Shown: one piece after another, positions 15,929-23,167 of the stretch
How the letters are laid out: each line of letters starts with the position of its first letter
Position numbering within the stretch: position 1 is the stretch's first letter
Assembly: GCA_949287815.1 (NCBI GenBank)
Contig: CASEHS010000023.1
Span: forward strand, 1 to 33,137
Reading direction: 5' to 3'
Origin: an uncultured Bacillota bacterium
Lineage (GTDB): Bacteria; Bacillota; Clostridia; Christensenellales; Borkfalkiaceae
Length of the DNA stretch: 33,137 bases
Translations under genes and position numbers: made by a program
The notes under the pieces: generated by a model
Told to the model about the DNA's origin: nothing
Database searches by the model: none
Seen by the model: the letters and a program-made list of their open reading frames with translations, nothing else

Positions 15929-17395
15929 ATGAAAAAACTATCTGAAATCTGTAAAGAAAACGTAAAAATCATTAAAAAAATCCTCTCGTCCGAAGACATA
16001 CTTGTCTTTTCTTTCACGATGAAAGACGGCACCGAATGCGCCGCCGTATACGCTGACGGAATAACCGACAAAATGCTGCTAGGCGAGCAGGTTGCAAGGC
16101 CTTTATCTTCGGAATCACGTCCGAAAAACGCAGAAGAAGCGGCAAAACTTCTGCAATCGCCCGAAAACAAGCGGGAAACGGAACCCGAAAATATCGTTTC
16201 GGAGATCCTTTCGGGAAATACCGCTCTGTTCATCGACGGAATCGGCGAAGCTCTGATCATCGGAATGAAAAAAATCAGTATGCGCGCCATTATGGAACCG
16301 CCCACTTCCGTTGCCGTAAAAGGGCCGCGCGAAGGGTTTATTGAGGACGTAAAAACCAATGTTTCACTGATCCGCAACCGACTTCGCACCGAAAAATTAC
16401 AAGTAAAGACTTTTAAAGTCGGAAAACAGAGCGCAACGACTGTCTGCGTCGTGTTTGTAGACGGGATCGCAAACCCCGATACGGCAAAAGAAATTTGCGA
16501 TAAGATAGAATCCATCAATATCGACTCCATACCCGACTCGTCTTATATAGGTAAATTTCTTGCGAAAAACCCCTATTCACTCTTCAAACAGGTAGGCACA
16601 ACGGAAAAGCCGGATATCCTCTGCGCAAAGATTCTCGAAGGCAGGATCGCCGTCTTTACGGACGGCTCGCCTATCGCGCTCACTCTTCCCTATCTCCTTA
16701 CGGAAGATTTTCAGGGGCCGCAAGATTATTTCGTTTCGCCGTACAGGGCAACTCTATCCAGGCTCTTCCGATTTTTTGCAGTGTGCGTTTCCGTACTGTT
16801 GCCCGCATTTTATGTTGCCGCACAGCTTTTTAAACTGCAACTTCTGCCTTTCGGTTTTTTGCTGACGATATCGGGCAGTATACAGGATATTCCCCTTTCG
16901 CCAAGCCTTGAACTATTTTTTCTGTTGCTGATGCTGGAAATTCTCATTGAAGCGAGTATCCGAATGCCGCGCTATGTTGCGCTAGCGCTTTCCGTCATCG
17001 GCGCGCTGGTCTTAGGCGATACCGCCGTAAAAGCGGGGATCGTTTCTTCTACCGCGATCATAATTATGGCCCTTTCGGGGATCTCTGCATATACAGTCCC
17101 CGACCTCGTGGGTACGGTTTCCATTTTACGGCTGTCTTTTCTAGTAGTCGCAGGAAGTATCGGAACGTACGGCATACCTTTGCTCTGCGCACTGCTTCTT
17201 TATTATCTGATATCTTCCGATGCATACGGCAGCCCTATGCTCGCCCCCTTTTCACCCATTGTAAAAAGAGATATGCGTGACGCCCTGCTCAAAGCGCCTA
17301 TGACTGATCTGACTACAAGACCCGAGGTCTTTCGCCCGAAAAATAAAACACGCCTCAAACCATCGACTGAGCGAAAGGAGGCTGACAATGGATAA
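15929..17395 (+). CDS. gerAA: Spore germination receptor subunit A (GerAA family)
   Basis: Subunit A of a GerA-type germinant receptor in the spore inner membrane. It has 488 residues, normal. The N-terminal soluble domain (about 1-280) has SSEDILVFSF, FIDGIGEALIIG and GPREGFIEDVKTNVSLIRNR, hallmarks of GerAA. About five membrane helices follow (285-440) with SIQDIPLSPSLELFFLLLMLEILIEASIRMP broken across positions 340-365, then a basic tail. The ATG at 15929 fits the family N-terminus but has no Shine-Dalgarno sequence and lies just past a terminator, so how it is expressed is unclear. It overlaps gerAB by 8 nt, forming an A-B-C operon. Confidence 0.93.
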   Translation: MKKLSEICKENVKIIKKILSSEDILVFSFTMKDGTECAAVYADGITDKMLLGEQVARPLSSESRPKNAEEAAKLLQSPENKRETEPENIVSEILSGNTALFIDGIGEALIIGMKKISMRAIMEPPTSVAVKGPREGFIEDVKTNVSLIRNRLRTEKLQVKTFKVGKQSATTVCVVFVDGIANPDTAKEICDKIESINIDSIPDSSYIGKFLAKNPYSLFKQVGTTEKPDILCAKILEGRIAVFTDGSPIALTLPYLLTEDFQGPQDYFVSPYRATLSRLFRFFAVCVSVLLPAFYVAAQLFKLQLLPFGFLLTISGSIQDIPLSPSLELFFLLLMLEILIEASIRMPRYVALALSVIGALVLGDTAVKAGIVSSTAIIIMALSGISAYTVPDLVGTVSILRLSFLVVAGSIGTYGIPLLCALLLYYLISSDAYGSPMLAPFSPIVKRDMRDALLKAPMTDLTTRPEVFRPKNKTRLKPSTERKEADNG

Positions 17396-18488
17396 AATCA
17401 AAATAAGGCAGATCTGCTTTTTGTTTGCGGTCATGATGCCTGTTACAAAAATGCTCGTCTATCCCACAACACTCACTTATTATGTAAAAAACGACCTCTT
17501 GATTTCGGCGTTTTGCAACCTTCTTATCGAGGGCGTGATCGTGGGACTGATCATGCTGCTCGCAAAAAAAACGGACAAGTCGTTCTTTTCTCTGATAGAA
17601 GACCGCTTCGGCAATCTGACGGCAAGGATCGTATACGCAGTCTGCGCATTATTCTTTTTTGCTTCCGCGCTTTTGCCGCTCGCAGAACAAAAACTGTTTG
17701 TAATGCAGGTATTTTATGAAAACGTACCTTCTATCATCTCCTTTGCGCCTTTTTTCTTCGTTTGCTTTTTCGCCTGCACAAAAGGTTTTAAAAGTATAGG
17801 AAGAGCGGCAGATCTGTGTCTACCCGTTTTTGCCGTATCTTTTACCGTAATACTTCTGTTATCACTGCCGCACGCCGATTTTTCCGCGCTGCTGCCCATC
17901 ACAGCCGTTTCGCCTCTGACCATAGGCAAAGGCAGTCTTTTTTCCGTCAACTGGTTTACCGACTGTTTTTTCCTTTTGTTTTTCCTCGGAAATTTCAAAT
18001 ACGAAAAAAACGCGTCAAAAAAAGTGATACTGTCTTTTGCGGCGGGTGCATTTTTTATTCTTATCTTTCTTGCCGTATTCTACGGAGTTTTTGCAGACAT
18101 CGCAATACGTCAACAGAACGCCATTGCGCAACTTCCGAAATACACTACCGCATTCACCTCACTCGGAAGGCTCGACTACCTCTTTTTGTTTGCGCTTACC
18201 CTCGTTATGATTTTTTACCTTTGCGTGCCTATTCAGCTTTGCGTGCATTGCATTTGTAAAACATTTAAAAATTGCAGACCGACGCTGCCCTCTCTTGCCG
18301 TAAATGCAGCCATGCTCGGACTTGTCATTCTGCTCAACCGTTCCTTTAACGAATTGCAAACATTTCTGACAAGTCAGGCTTGGTTTGTCTTTCTGATTTT
18401 TGCATATCTCTTACCCGTTCTCGCACTGCTTCTTCCGAAAAAAATTCTGCCTAAGTATAAAAACAAGAAGGAGAAGCTCTATGAATAA
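17388..18488 (+). CDS. gerAB: Spore germination receptor subunit B (GerAB family)
   Basis: Integral membrane subunit of the germinant receptor, related to amino acid permeases of the APC superfamily, and the subunit that binds germinant in studied cases. It has 366 residues with about ten hydrophobic helices spread over the whole length and a short basic tail. Conserved GerAB features include PLAEQKLFVMQVF near residue 98 and the helix around LPVFAVSFTVILLLS. AAAGGAGG precedes the ATG by 6 nt. It overlaps gerAA at the start and gerAC at the end by 8 nt each, a sign of translational coupling. Which germinant it binds cannot be told from sequence. Confidence 0.92.
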   Translation: MDKIKIRQICFLFAVMMPVTKMLVYPTTLTYYVKNDLLISAFCNLLIEGVIVGLIMLLAKKTDKSFFSLIEDRFGNLTARIVYAVCALFFFASALLPLAEQKLFVMQVFYENVPSIISFAPFFFVCFFACTKGFKSIGRAADLCLPVFAVSFTVILLLSLPHADFSALLPITAVSPLTIGKGSLFSVNWFTDCFFLLFFLGNFKYEKNASKKVILSFAAGAFFILIFLAVFYGVFADIAIRQQNAIAQLPKYTTAFTSLGRLDYLFLFALTLVMIFYLCVPIQLCVHCICKTFKNCRPTLPSLAVNAAMLGLVILLNRSFNELQTFLTSQAWFVFLIFAYLLPVLALLLPKKILPKYKNKKEKLYE

Positions 18489-19704
18489 GTTATGGATGCG
18501 AATATTTATCTGCGGGGCGTGCGCTTTATTACTGCTCTTCTTTTCAAACGATTTCGGGCTGATCGATATTCAGGAAACGGCAATCGTTATCGCCATTGCC
18601 ATAGATAAAGGCGAAGAAGAAGGAAAATTCGACGTTTCCGCTCAGATCGCCGTTCCTGCGGGAACGGGCACGGGAACGGCAGGAAACGTGACCGTTACAG
18701 GCGCTTCTACCGTAGGCGAAGCAATCACCGAACTCAACCATAAAACGGGCTGGTACCCTACACTTGTACACTGTAAACTCGTTCTTTTAGGCGAAGAAAC
18801 CACCCGCGAAAATGTTTTTGAAATTCTTGACTACTTTTTAAGAAGTGAATTGGTGGAAGATACCTGTCTCGTCGGCGTATGCGAAGGGCTTGCCAAAGAC
18901 GCGTTCAAAGCGACTTCTCCCGTAAAAGATATTTCAAGTTCCGCGATCTCCAAGGTATTGTCCTCAGAAGCTCAGAAAACAGGTCTTATTTCAGTTACCA
19001 ACCTCAAAGACTTTGCCAAAAATTATTATTCTGTTTCAGGCGGCGGATTTCTCCCCTTTATTGCCGTAAAGCAGGAAGCGGAAAGCCAGGGCGACGACCA
19101 GGCGCAAAAACCTGTCTTCAATGGAAAAATAAATTCGGAAATTTCTCCGGTGTCGTCTGAGGGTGCAAAAAGCGGCGAAAAGAAATCTGACGTATTCGAC
19201 GCGTCTCGGACAATGCTTTTTCAAAACGGAAAAGGTGTGGCGCTTCTCACCCCCGATGAGACGCTAGCTTTCAATATGGCGGACACCCCTACCGACTATG
19301 CGTTCGGAAATATAGAGGTAGATGAAAAGGACGGCAAAGTGGTTTACGATCTGAAAATGAAAATCACTAAAAAATCCGCTCAGCTTTCTTTTGAAAACGG
19401 AAAACCTGTCTTTACTTTCCGCATCCGCGCCCAAGCAAAAATTATCGACGCTAATAAATCGGACAGTATCCTGATGATCACTCAATCGGCACTCGTACCC
19501 GAACAAGTACTCAACGCCGCCGAAGAAAAATTCAAAAAAGAATTATCTTCCGCATTTGAAAAATCGGCAGCCGCGGGATGCGACCTTTTCGGCATGAAAA
19601 TGCAACTCTACCGTTTCCACCATAAAAAATACAACGCTTATAAAAATACCATTTTAAACCGCGTTGAAACAAGGTACGATATCCGCTTCTCCGCTTTAAA
19701 ATGA
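18481..19704 (+). CDS. gerAC: Spore germination receptor subunit C (GerAC family), no lipobox
   Basis: Third subunit of the germinant receptor, lying on the outer face of the spore inner membrane. It has 407 residues. The N-terminus has one hydrophobic segment (about 7-22), then IQETAIVIAIAIDKGEE, which aligns with the IEDLAIVTAIGIDK region of GerAC. The C-terminal domain ends in AEEKFKKELSSAFEKSAAAGCDLFG, the expected helix. Typical GerAC has a lipobox Cys just before that region (GCWD). Here the equivalent stretch is FFSNDFGLID with no Cys, so the protein is probably held by an uncleaved anchor. The ATG has AAGGAG upstream and sits inside the end of gerAB. Confidence 0.9.
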   Translation: MNKLWMRIFICGACALLLLFFSNDFGLIDIQETAIVIAIAIDKGEEEGKFDVSAQIAVPAGTGTGTAGNVTVTGASTVGEAITELNHKTGWYPTLVHCKLVLLGEETTRENVFEILDYFLRSELVEDTCLVGVCEGLAKDAFKATSPVKDISSSAISKVLSSEAQKTGLISVTNLKDFAKNYYSVSGGGFLPFIAVKQEAESQGDDQAQKPVFNGKINSEISPVSSEGAKSGEKKSDVFDASRTMLFQNGKGVALLTPDETLAFNMADTPTDYAFGNIEVDEKDGKVVYDLKMKITKKSAQLSFENGKPVFTFRIRAQAKIIDANKSDSILMITQSALVPEQVLNAAEEKFKKELSSAFEKSAAAGCDLFGMKMQLYRFHHKKYNAYKNTILNRVETRYDIRFSALK

Positions 19705-19745
19705 TAGTTTTTAAAAAAAATTGATAAAAAATTTCAAATTTGCTC

Positions 19746-19773
19746 TTGACAAAGTAAAAATCCGTGTTATAAT
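19746..19773 (+). promoter_or_regulatory. Strong sigma-A promoter with no protein gene behind it
   Basis: TTGACA and TATAAT with a 16-bp spacer, and TGT just before the -10 box (TGTTATAAT) gives an extended -10. The expected start is near 19780. The next convincing protein gene is over 700 bp away behind a terminator and its own promoter. Confidence 0.85.
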
Positions 19774-20056
19774 AAAATTGACCAAAGGGAAAAAATACAA
19801 TCAGATTTTCCCTCGGTACAGCTTTCATAGCGGAGCACGGAACGCTCCTCGCGGCAAAGTGCAGAGTTTGCTCGGGTATCAGCGCTGAACGGACAGACAA
19901 AGCAAAAAGAACAAAGGAAAAGGGAAGGCTTTTCCGCCGCAGGATGTCGGGAAGCAAAGCCGCCGGATTCTTGTCTCACACTTGGGCAATCGGAAAAGAT
20001 GACCGCATGATAAATCAAGAATTTGTGCAGCCCGCACCGCGACGAGGAGGTACTGT

Positions 20057-20089
20057 ATGTACAAGTCCGATTTAAGAAAACTTGCTTAA
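20057..20089 (+). CDS. Possible 10-residue mini-ORF inside the RNA candidate
   Basis: Encodes MYKSDLRKLA. GAGGAGG lies exactly 6 nt before the ATG, an ideal spacing. The ATG lies in a GTAC / GTAC mini-hairpin. It is either translated or a structural RNA motif that looks like a ribosome binding site. Confidence 0.25.
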   Translation: MYKSDLRKLA

Positions 20090-20104
20090 ATGGAGGGCGG
20101 TCCA

Positions 20105-20131
20105 ATGTACTATGTAACTTCGGAGACGTAA
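20105..20131 (+). CDS. Possible 8-residue mini-ORF inside the RNA candidate
   Basis: Encodes MYYVTSET. GGAGGG lies 7 nt before the ATG, and the site begins just past the stop codon of the preceding mini-ORF. Evidence is limited to this spacing. Confidence 0.22.
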   Translation: MYYVTSET

Positions 20132-20259
20132 AGTAAGACAAAACCGTATAAGCGGAATACCGTGCGCTCTGCAGGCGCGAAGATTTTCTGCAATTTTAAG
20201 AATTTGAACGGAAAAGCAATGTCTTTGGCAGTCTCTTAAAACTGAATATATGAAAATTT

Positions 20260-20289
20260 ACCCGCAAGCGCTTTTGCCTTGCGGGTTTT
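20260..20289 (+). terminator. Intrinsic terminator of the RNA candidate
   Basis: The stem ACCCGCAAG / CTTGCGGGT with loop CGCTTTTGC is followed by TTTGATTTG. Its downstream arm is the first unit of the tandem repeat that follows. Confidence 0.8.
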
Positions 20290-20353
20290 GATTTGTCTTG
20301 CGGGTTTTGATTTGCCTTGCGGGTTTTGATTTGTCTTGCGGATTTTTATTTTG
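20278..20353. repeat. Four-copy 19-bp tandem repeat grown from a terminator arm
   Basis: The unit CTTGCGGGTTTTGATTTGY occurs at 20278-20296, 20297-20315 and 20316-20334, followed by a degenerate copy at 20335-20353. Copies 1 to 3 differ only at the last base. Each contains the 3' arm of the terminator stem plus its T-rich tail, so each could pair with the single 5' arm at 20260-20268. No spacers separate the units, so it is not a CRISPR. The remainder up to 20437 shows nothing notable. Confidence 0.85.
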
Positions 20354-20437
20354 CGTCCCCTGCTATTTGCTCAGGATTTATAATATAAAAACTTATCTTT
20401 TCTAATTGATTATGAAAACACAAATTTTAAAAAACTG

Positions 20438-20466
20438 TTTACTTTTATTAAAGTATAGAATATAAT
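20438..20466 (+). promoter_or_regulatory. Promoter of the 75-aa membrane protein
   Basis: TTTACT and TATAAT with a 17-bp spacer, ending 26 bp before the start codon. Confidence 0.65.
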
Positions 20467-20492
20467 AAAAGAAACGACAGGAGGTACTGCTT

Positions 20493-20720
20493 ATGGGCAA
20501 AAATGCAAAAGGCTATCTTAACGCGAGATTAGGATGGCTGATCAATCTGATTCTGGCAATCCTTCCCCCGACAAACTGGATTTTGGGCGGGATCACCCGC
20601 ATACAGCGCGGACATCTGATTGCGGGCGTATTGCAACTGCTTTTGATCGGCGAAGTGTTTTTCTTCTTTGCTGACCTGATCACCGTGATTTTGAGCGGAG
20701 ATCTGAGAATATTTGCATAA
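20493..20720 (+). CDS. Small membrane protein (TM2-like)
   Basis: A 75-residue protein with two hydrophobic segments: WLINLILAILPPTNWILGG (residues 14-32) and GVLQLLLIGEVFFFFADLI (near 45-63), joined by the short loop ITRIQRGHLIA. The arrangement, with a glycine/arginine loop and ADLITVILSG at the end, resembles TM2-type small membrane proteins, but the usual HRFYLG motif is absent, so the resemblance is weak. AGGAGG lies upstream of the ATG. It has its own promoter and a perfect terminator, so it is a single-gene unit. Function unknown. Confidence 0.75.
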   Translation: MGKNAKGYLNARLGWLINLILAILPPTNWILGGITRIQRGHLIAGVLQLLLIGEVFFFFADLITVILSGDLRIFA

Positions 20721-20738
20721 CCTTATAAAAAATATTTA

Positions 20739-20774
20739 AAAAGCTCTGTCGGGAAAATTCCCGACAGAGCTTTT
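20739..20774. terminator. Bidirectional intrinsic terminator
   Basis: A perfect 17-bp stem (arms 20739-20755 and 20758-20774, reading AAAAGCTCTGTCGGGAA on the first arm) has T-rich sequence beyond it on each strand. It ends both the 75-aa protein gene and the converging GH20-type gene. Confidence 0.9.
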
Positions 20775-20793
20775 CTTTCTATCCTAAAAAATC

Positions 20794-22422
20794 TTAACTG
20801 AAAGGTTTGACCATAGCAGTTGTTACCCATCCGTTATAACAAATATCCTCGCCTTTTTTTACACCCGAGCAGAACGGCAGAATTTCTTCTTCGAGAGGTT
20901 CTATGATCTCAATTTTACCTTCTGCATACTCTGTAAGCATCTTTTGGCAATGGTTGAGCCTGTTCAATAATCCGCCGAAACGGATATCCAACACTTCAAA
21001 GCCGTTTTCCTTATTTTCCTTTGCCCATTGCTCTTCAAGGCTTTTATAAAGCTTCTTTACCCTTTTCATTGTTTCGGGGTATGCCGTCTTTGCAAGTTCC
21101 AAAAGGCCTGCTTTATCCCCTTTTCTATACAGTTCACGGGTACGAACACCTAAATCGCATTTCACCGAAACCGCATCACAAAGATCGGAGAGCGTACGGA
21201 AAATATATCCGAACTCTTTCATCCTTACGTTCTTTCTCAGTTTCTCAGCGATTTTTGCGTATCTTTCAGGCATATCTTCCTTTACCTGATAATCCAACAT
21301 CCCTACAAACGGGTCTGCATAAAGAAGATACTTAGATGGATTGTAAATGGGTTTTCCGGGTTCTTTACAGTCAGGCAGATCGGCCAGCATAAACGCGTCG
21401 AAATCGGCACCGATAATTTTTTTGAAAACTTTTTTTGTGTTTTCTATGTCAAAATCCCCTTTCGCACACTGAGCCGCATAAATAAGCGAAGGCAACACGC
21501 CGAATAAGGAACACTCCGCACCGTCATCTTTCCAACAGGTGATAAACATATTCCTTACGCCGTGCTCGATACAACTTCTGATGGCGTTCGCCGTCGCTTC
21601 CATTGAAAACTCATTCTGAGGCGCAAAACCTTTCCACGTCCACGCTCCGCCGCCAAACCAGACAGGATTATTGAACTGCAAATGCCCTTTGATCATCTTG
21701 TCGTAATGCTCTTTATCCCTCGCATAATAATCCCAATAAACAAGATCCAGATTTTTCGGCACTTTATCCACTACACTGCGATCAAATACCGATCCGTCTG
21801 CATAATAATTGCCCTGATTTAAAAGACGGAAAAACATATCCGACCACATCATAGGTCTGAATCCGTACTTTTCCGCGATCTTGACTACTTTGTCAAGATG
21901 CTCGCAGAGGATATCAAAACGATCGCGAAGCCCGTGCTTGTCGAGATATTTGCCCAAGCCTACCATATGCGCTTCATCCATGCCGATATTGACCCTGCGG
22001 CTTTTGAAGTTTTCCGCAAGACTTGCAAAAATATGATCGATCAGCTCATATGTCCTTTCTTCCCCCACGAGAAGAATATCCCCGAAATCCAAACATTCAC
22101 GGCTGTAAACATCCCAGCGCATAATACCGCTTAAATGCGCCAAAGCCTGTACGCACGGAATAAGTTCTATACCTTTTGATGAAGCATATGCGTCGATTTC
22201 TTTCAGCTCCGCGCCCGAATACCTGCCGCGCAGATAACCAAAATACGGTTCGTCTTTTACTTCGTAAACATCTTCTGTATAAAGTTGCAGCATATTATAT
22301 CCTGCCGCAGATAAAATATCGATCATACGAAAGAGCGTTTCTTTCTTATGTACCGCACCGCGCGAACAATCCAGCATAACTCCGAACGTATCAAAATTAG
22401 CCGCCACTGATTTTTTTCTCAT
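20794..22422 (-). CDS. GH20-type beta-N-acetylhexosaminidase
   Basis: A 542-residue cytoplasmic protein; no signal peptide is seen. The N-terminal half is a TIM-barrel of the GH20 kind: FGVMLDCSRGAVHKKETL, then LQLYTEDVYEVKDEPYFGYLRG, IPCVQALAHL, and the catalytic pair in NIGMDEAHMVGLGKY (D149-E150). The glutamate should be the acid/base and the aspartate should support the substrate's acetamido group. GAWTWKGF and TCWKDDGAECS line the active site in relatives. The substrate would be terminal GlcNAc or GalNAc; which one is not visible. AAGGAGG precedes the ATG. It follows the GNAT gene by 88 bp on the same strand. A TGTAAAAT box in the gap could be an extra promoter. Confidence 0.85.
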   Translation of the reverse strand: MRKKSVAANFDTFGVMLDCSRGAVHKKETLFRMIDILSAAGYNMLQLYTEDVYEVKDEPYFGYLRGRYSGAELKEIDAYASSKGIELIPCVQALAHLSGIMRWDVYSRECLDFGDILLVGEERTYELIDHIFASLAENFKSRRVNIGMDEAHMVGLGKYLDKHGLRDRFDILCEHLDKVVKIAEKYGFRPMMWSDMFFRLLNQGNYYADGSVFDRSVVDKVPKNLDLVYWDYYARDKEHYDKMIKGHLQFNNPVWFGGGAWTWKGFAPQNEFSMEATANAIRSCIEHGVRNMFITCWKDDGAECSLFGVLPSLIYAAQCAKGDFDIENTKKVFKKIIGADFDAFMLADLPDCKEPGKPIYNPSKYLLYADPFVGMLDYQVKEDMPERYAKIAEKLRKNVRMKEFGYIFRTLSDLCDAVSVKCDLGVRTRELYRKGDKAGLLELAKTAYPETMKRVKKLYKSLEEQWAKENKENGFEVLDIRFGGLLNRLNHCQKMLTEYAEGKIEIIEPLEEEILPFCSGVKKGEDICYNGWVTTAMVKPFS

Positions 22423-22510
22423 AAATCCTCCTTAATTGCCTTGAAAATTATTTTACAGACAAAAACTTGTATGTTTTCGCCAAAATCAAATTCTCGTAAA
22501 TTTTCAACAC

Positions 22511-23008
22511 TCACAGCAAAAACTCGAAATAATAATCGTCCATTTCGTAGCCTTCGCCGATATCTGCAACTCCTTCTCCGTACTTTGTAAACCCGAACTT
22601 ACGGTAAGCGCGGATAGCCCTTTCGTTTTTCTTGTTTACTGTCAGATATACTCTTTTAGCCCCGACCTTGCGCGCAAAGCCGATAACTTCTCCCAAAGCT
22701 TTGCCGCCTAAACCTTTTCCGCGCATCTGTTCTTTCAGATACAATTTACTCAAAAACAAGTTCTCGTTTTGTAAAGCCAATCCGCAATATCCGACTTTCT
22801 CGCCCTGTTGCGTAAGATAAAAATAAATATAATTTTCCTTTTCTATCTGATCTCTAAGCGCCTGCACGCTTTGAAATTTTTCCAGCATATAATCTACCGC
22901 ATCTTTTCCCAGCAACTCATCATAAGCCGAATGCCAGCACTCATCAGCCATTTGGCTCAATTCCCGCAAGTTTTCGTCCGATACCTTTTCCAACATGCTC
23001 GTGTTCAT
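22511..23008 (-). CDS. GNAT family N-acetyltransferase
   Basis: A 165-residue enzyme that transfers an acetyl group from acetyl-CoA to an amine. The acetyl-CoA loop is in LYLKEQMRGKGLGGKAL (Q-x-x-G-x-G), near residues 91-107. The C-terminal motif B is NERAIRAYRKFGFTKYGEG, typical of the RimI-like group. The acceptor is unknown. GGAGG lies 6 nt before the ATG. It has a perfect consensus promoter and is likely co-transcribed with the GH20-type gene behind it. Confidence 0.88.
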   Translation of the reverse strand: MNTSMLEKVSDENLRELSQMADECWHSAYDELLGKDAVDYMLEKFQSVQALRDQIEKENYIYFYLTQQGEKVGYCGLALQNENLFLSKLYLKEQMRGKGLGGKALGEVIGFARKVGAKRVYLTVNKKNERAIRAYRKFGFTKYGEGVADIGEGYEMDDYYFEFLL

Positions 23009-23028
23009 GTTTGCCTCCGTATTTTTTT

Positions 23029-23057
23029 ATTATAGTATCAAAGCGAAAAAATGTCAA
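23029..23057 (-). promoter_or_regulatory. Consensus sigma-A promoter of the GNAT-GH20 pair
   Basis: Perfect TTGACA and TATAAT with a 17-bp spacer on the minus strand. Confidence 0.9.
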
Positions 23058-23167
23058 TATCCTTCGACAAAATACGCCTCCGCGCGACACACAAATCCAA
23101 AAAAAATTCTTCTGTTTTTGCCGAAATTCATATACAATAAAATAAAAATAAAAACGAGGAAAGCATT

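Larger units (their letters stand above)
19780..20292 (+). ncRNA. Candidate structured non-coding RNA, about 510 nt
   Basis: This is most of the 788-nt gap between gerAC and the 75-aa membrane protein. It begins at a strong promoter, ends at an intrinsic terminator, and holds no long plausible plus-strand ORF. Local stems are visible: GGGAAAA / TTTTCCC (19787-19812), GGAGC / GCTCC (19832-19848), GCAAA / TTTGC (19854-19871), and a longer one from GGCTTT to AAAGCC (19927-19961) with TTCC / GGAA inside. Two very short ORFs with strong ribosome binding sites lie near 20044-20131. It does not match what I know of tmRNA, RNase P RNA, SRP RNA or a T-box. raiA-motif RNA, found in Clostridia and linked to sporulation, is one untested idea. 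Confidence 0.55.

Noticed and set aside
20041-20140. glmS ribozyme or T-box suggested by GACGAGGAGG and GGGCGGTCC
   Set aside because: The rest of either consensus is missing, and the downstream gene is neither glmS nor an amino-acid gene.
19767-20141. Minus-strand reading frame of 124 codons across the RNA candidate
   Set aside because: No promoter, ribosome binding site or recognisable domain; it is low-quality Ser/Cys-rich sequence opposite a well-marked plus-strand transcription unit.
20278-20353. Short repeats considered as a CRISPR array
   Set aside because: The 19-bp units are directly adjacent with no spacers, and no cas gene is present.
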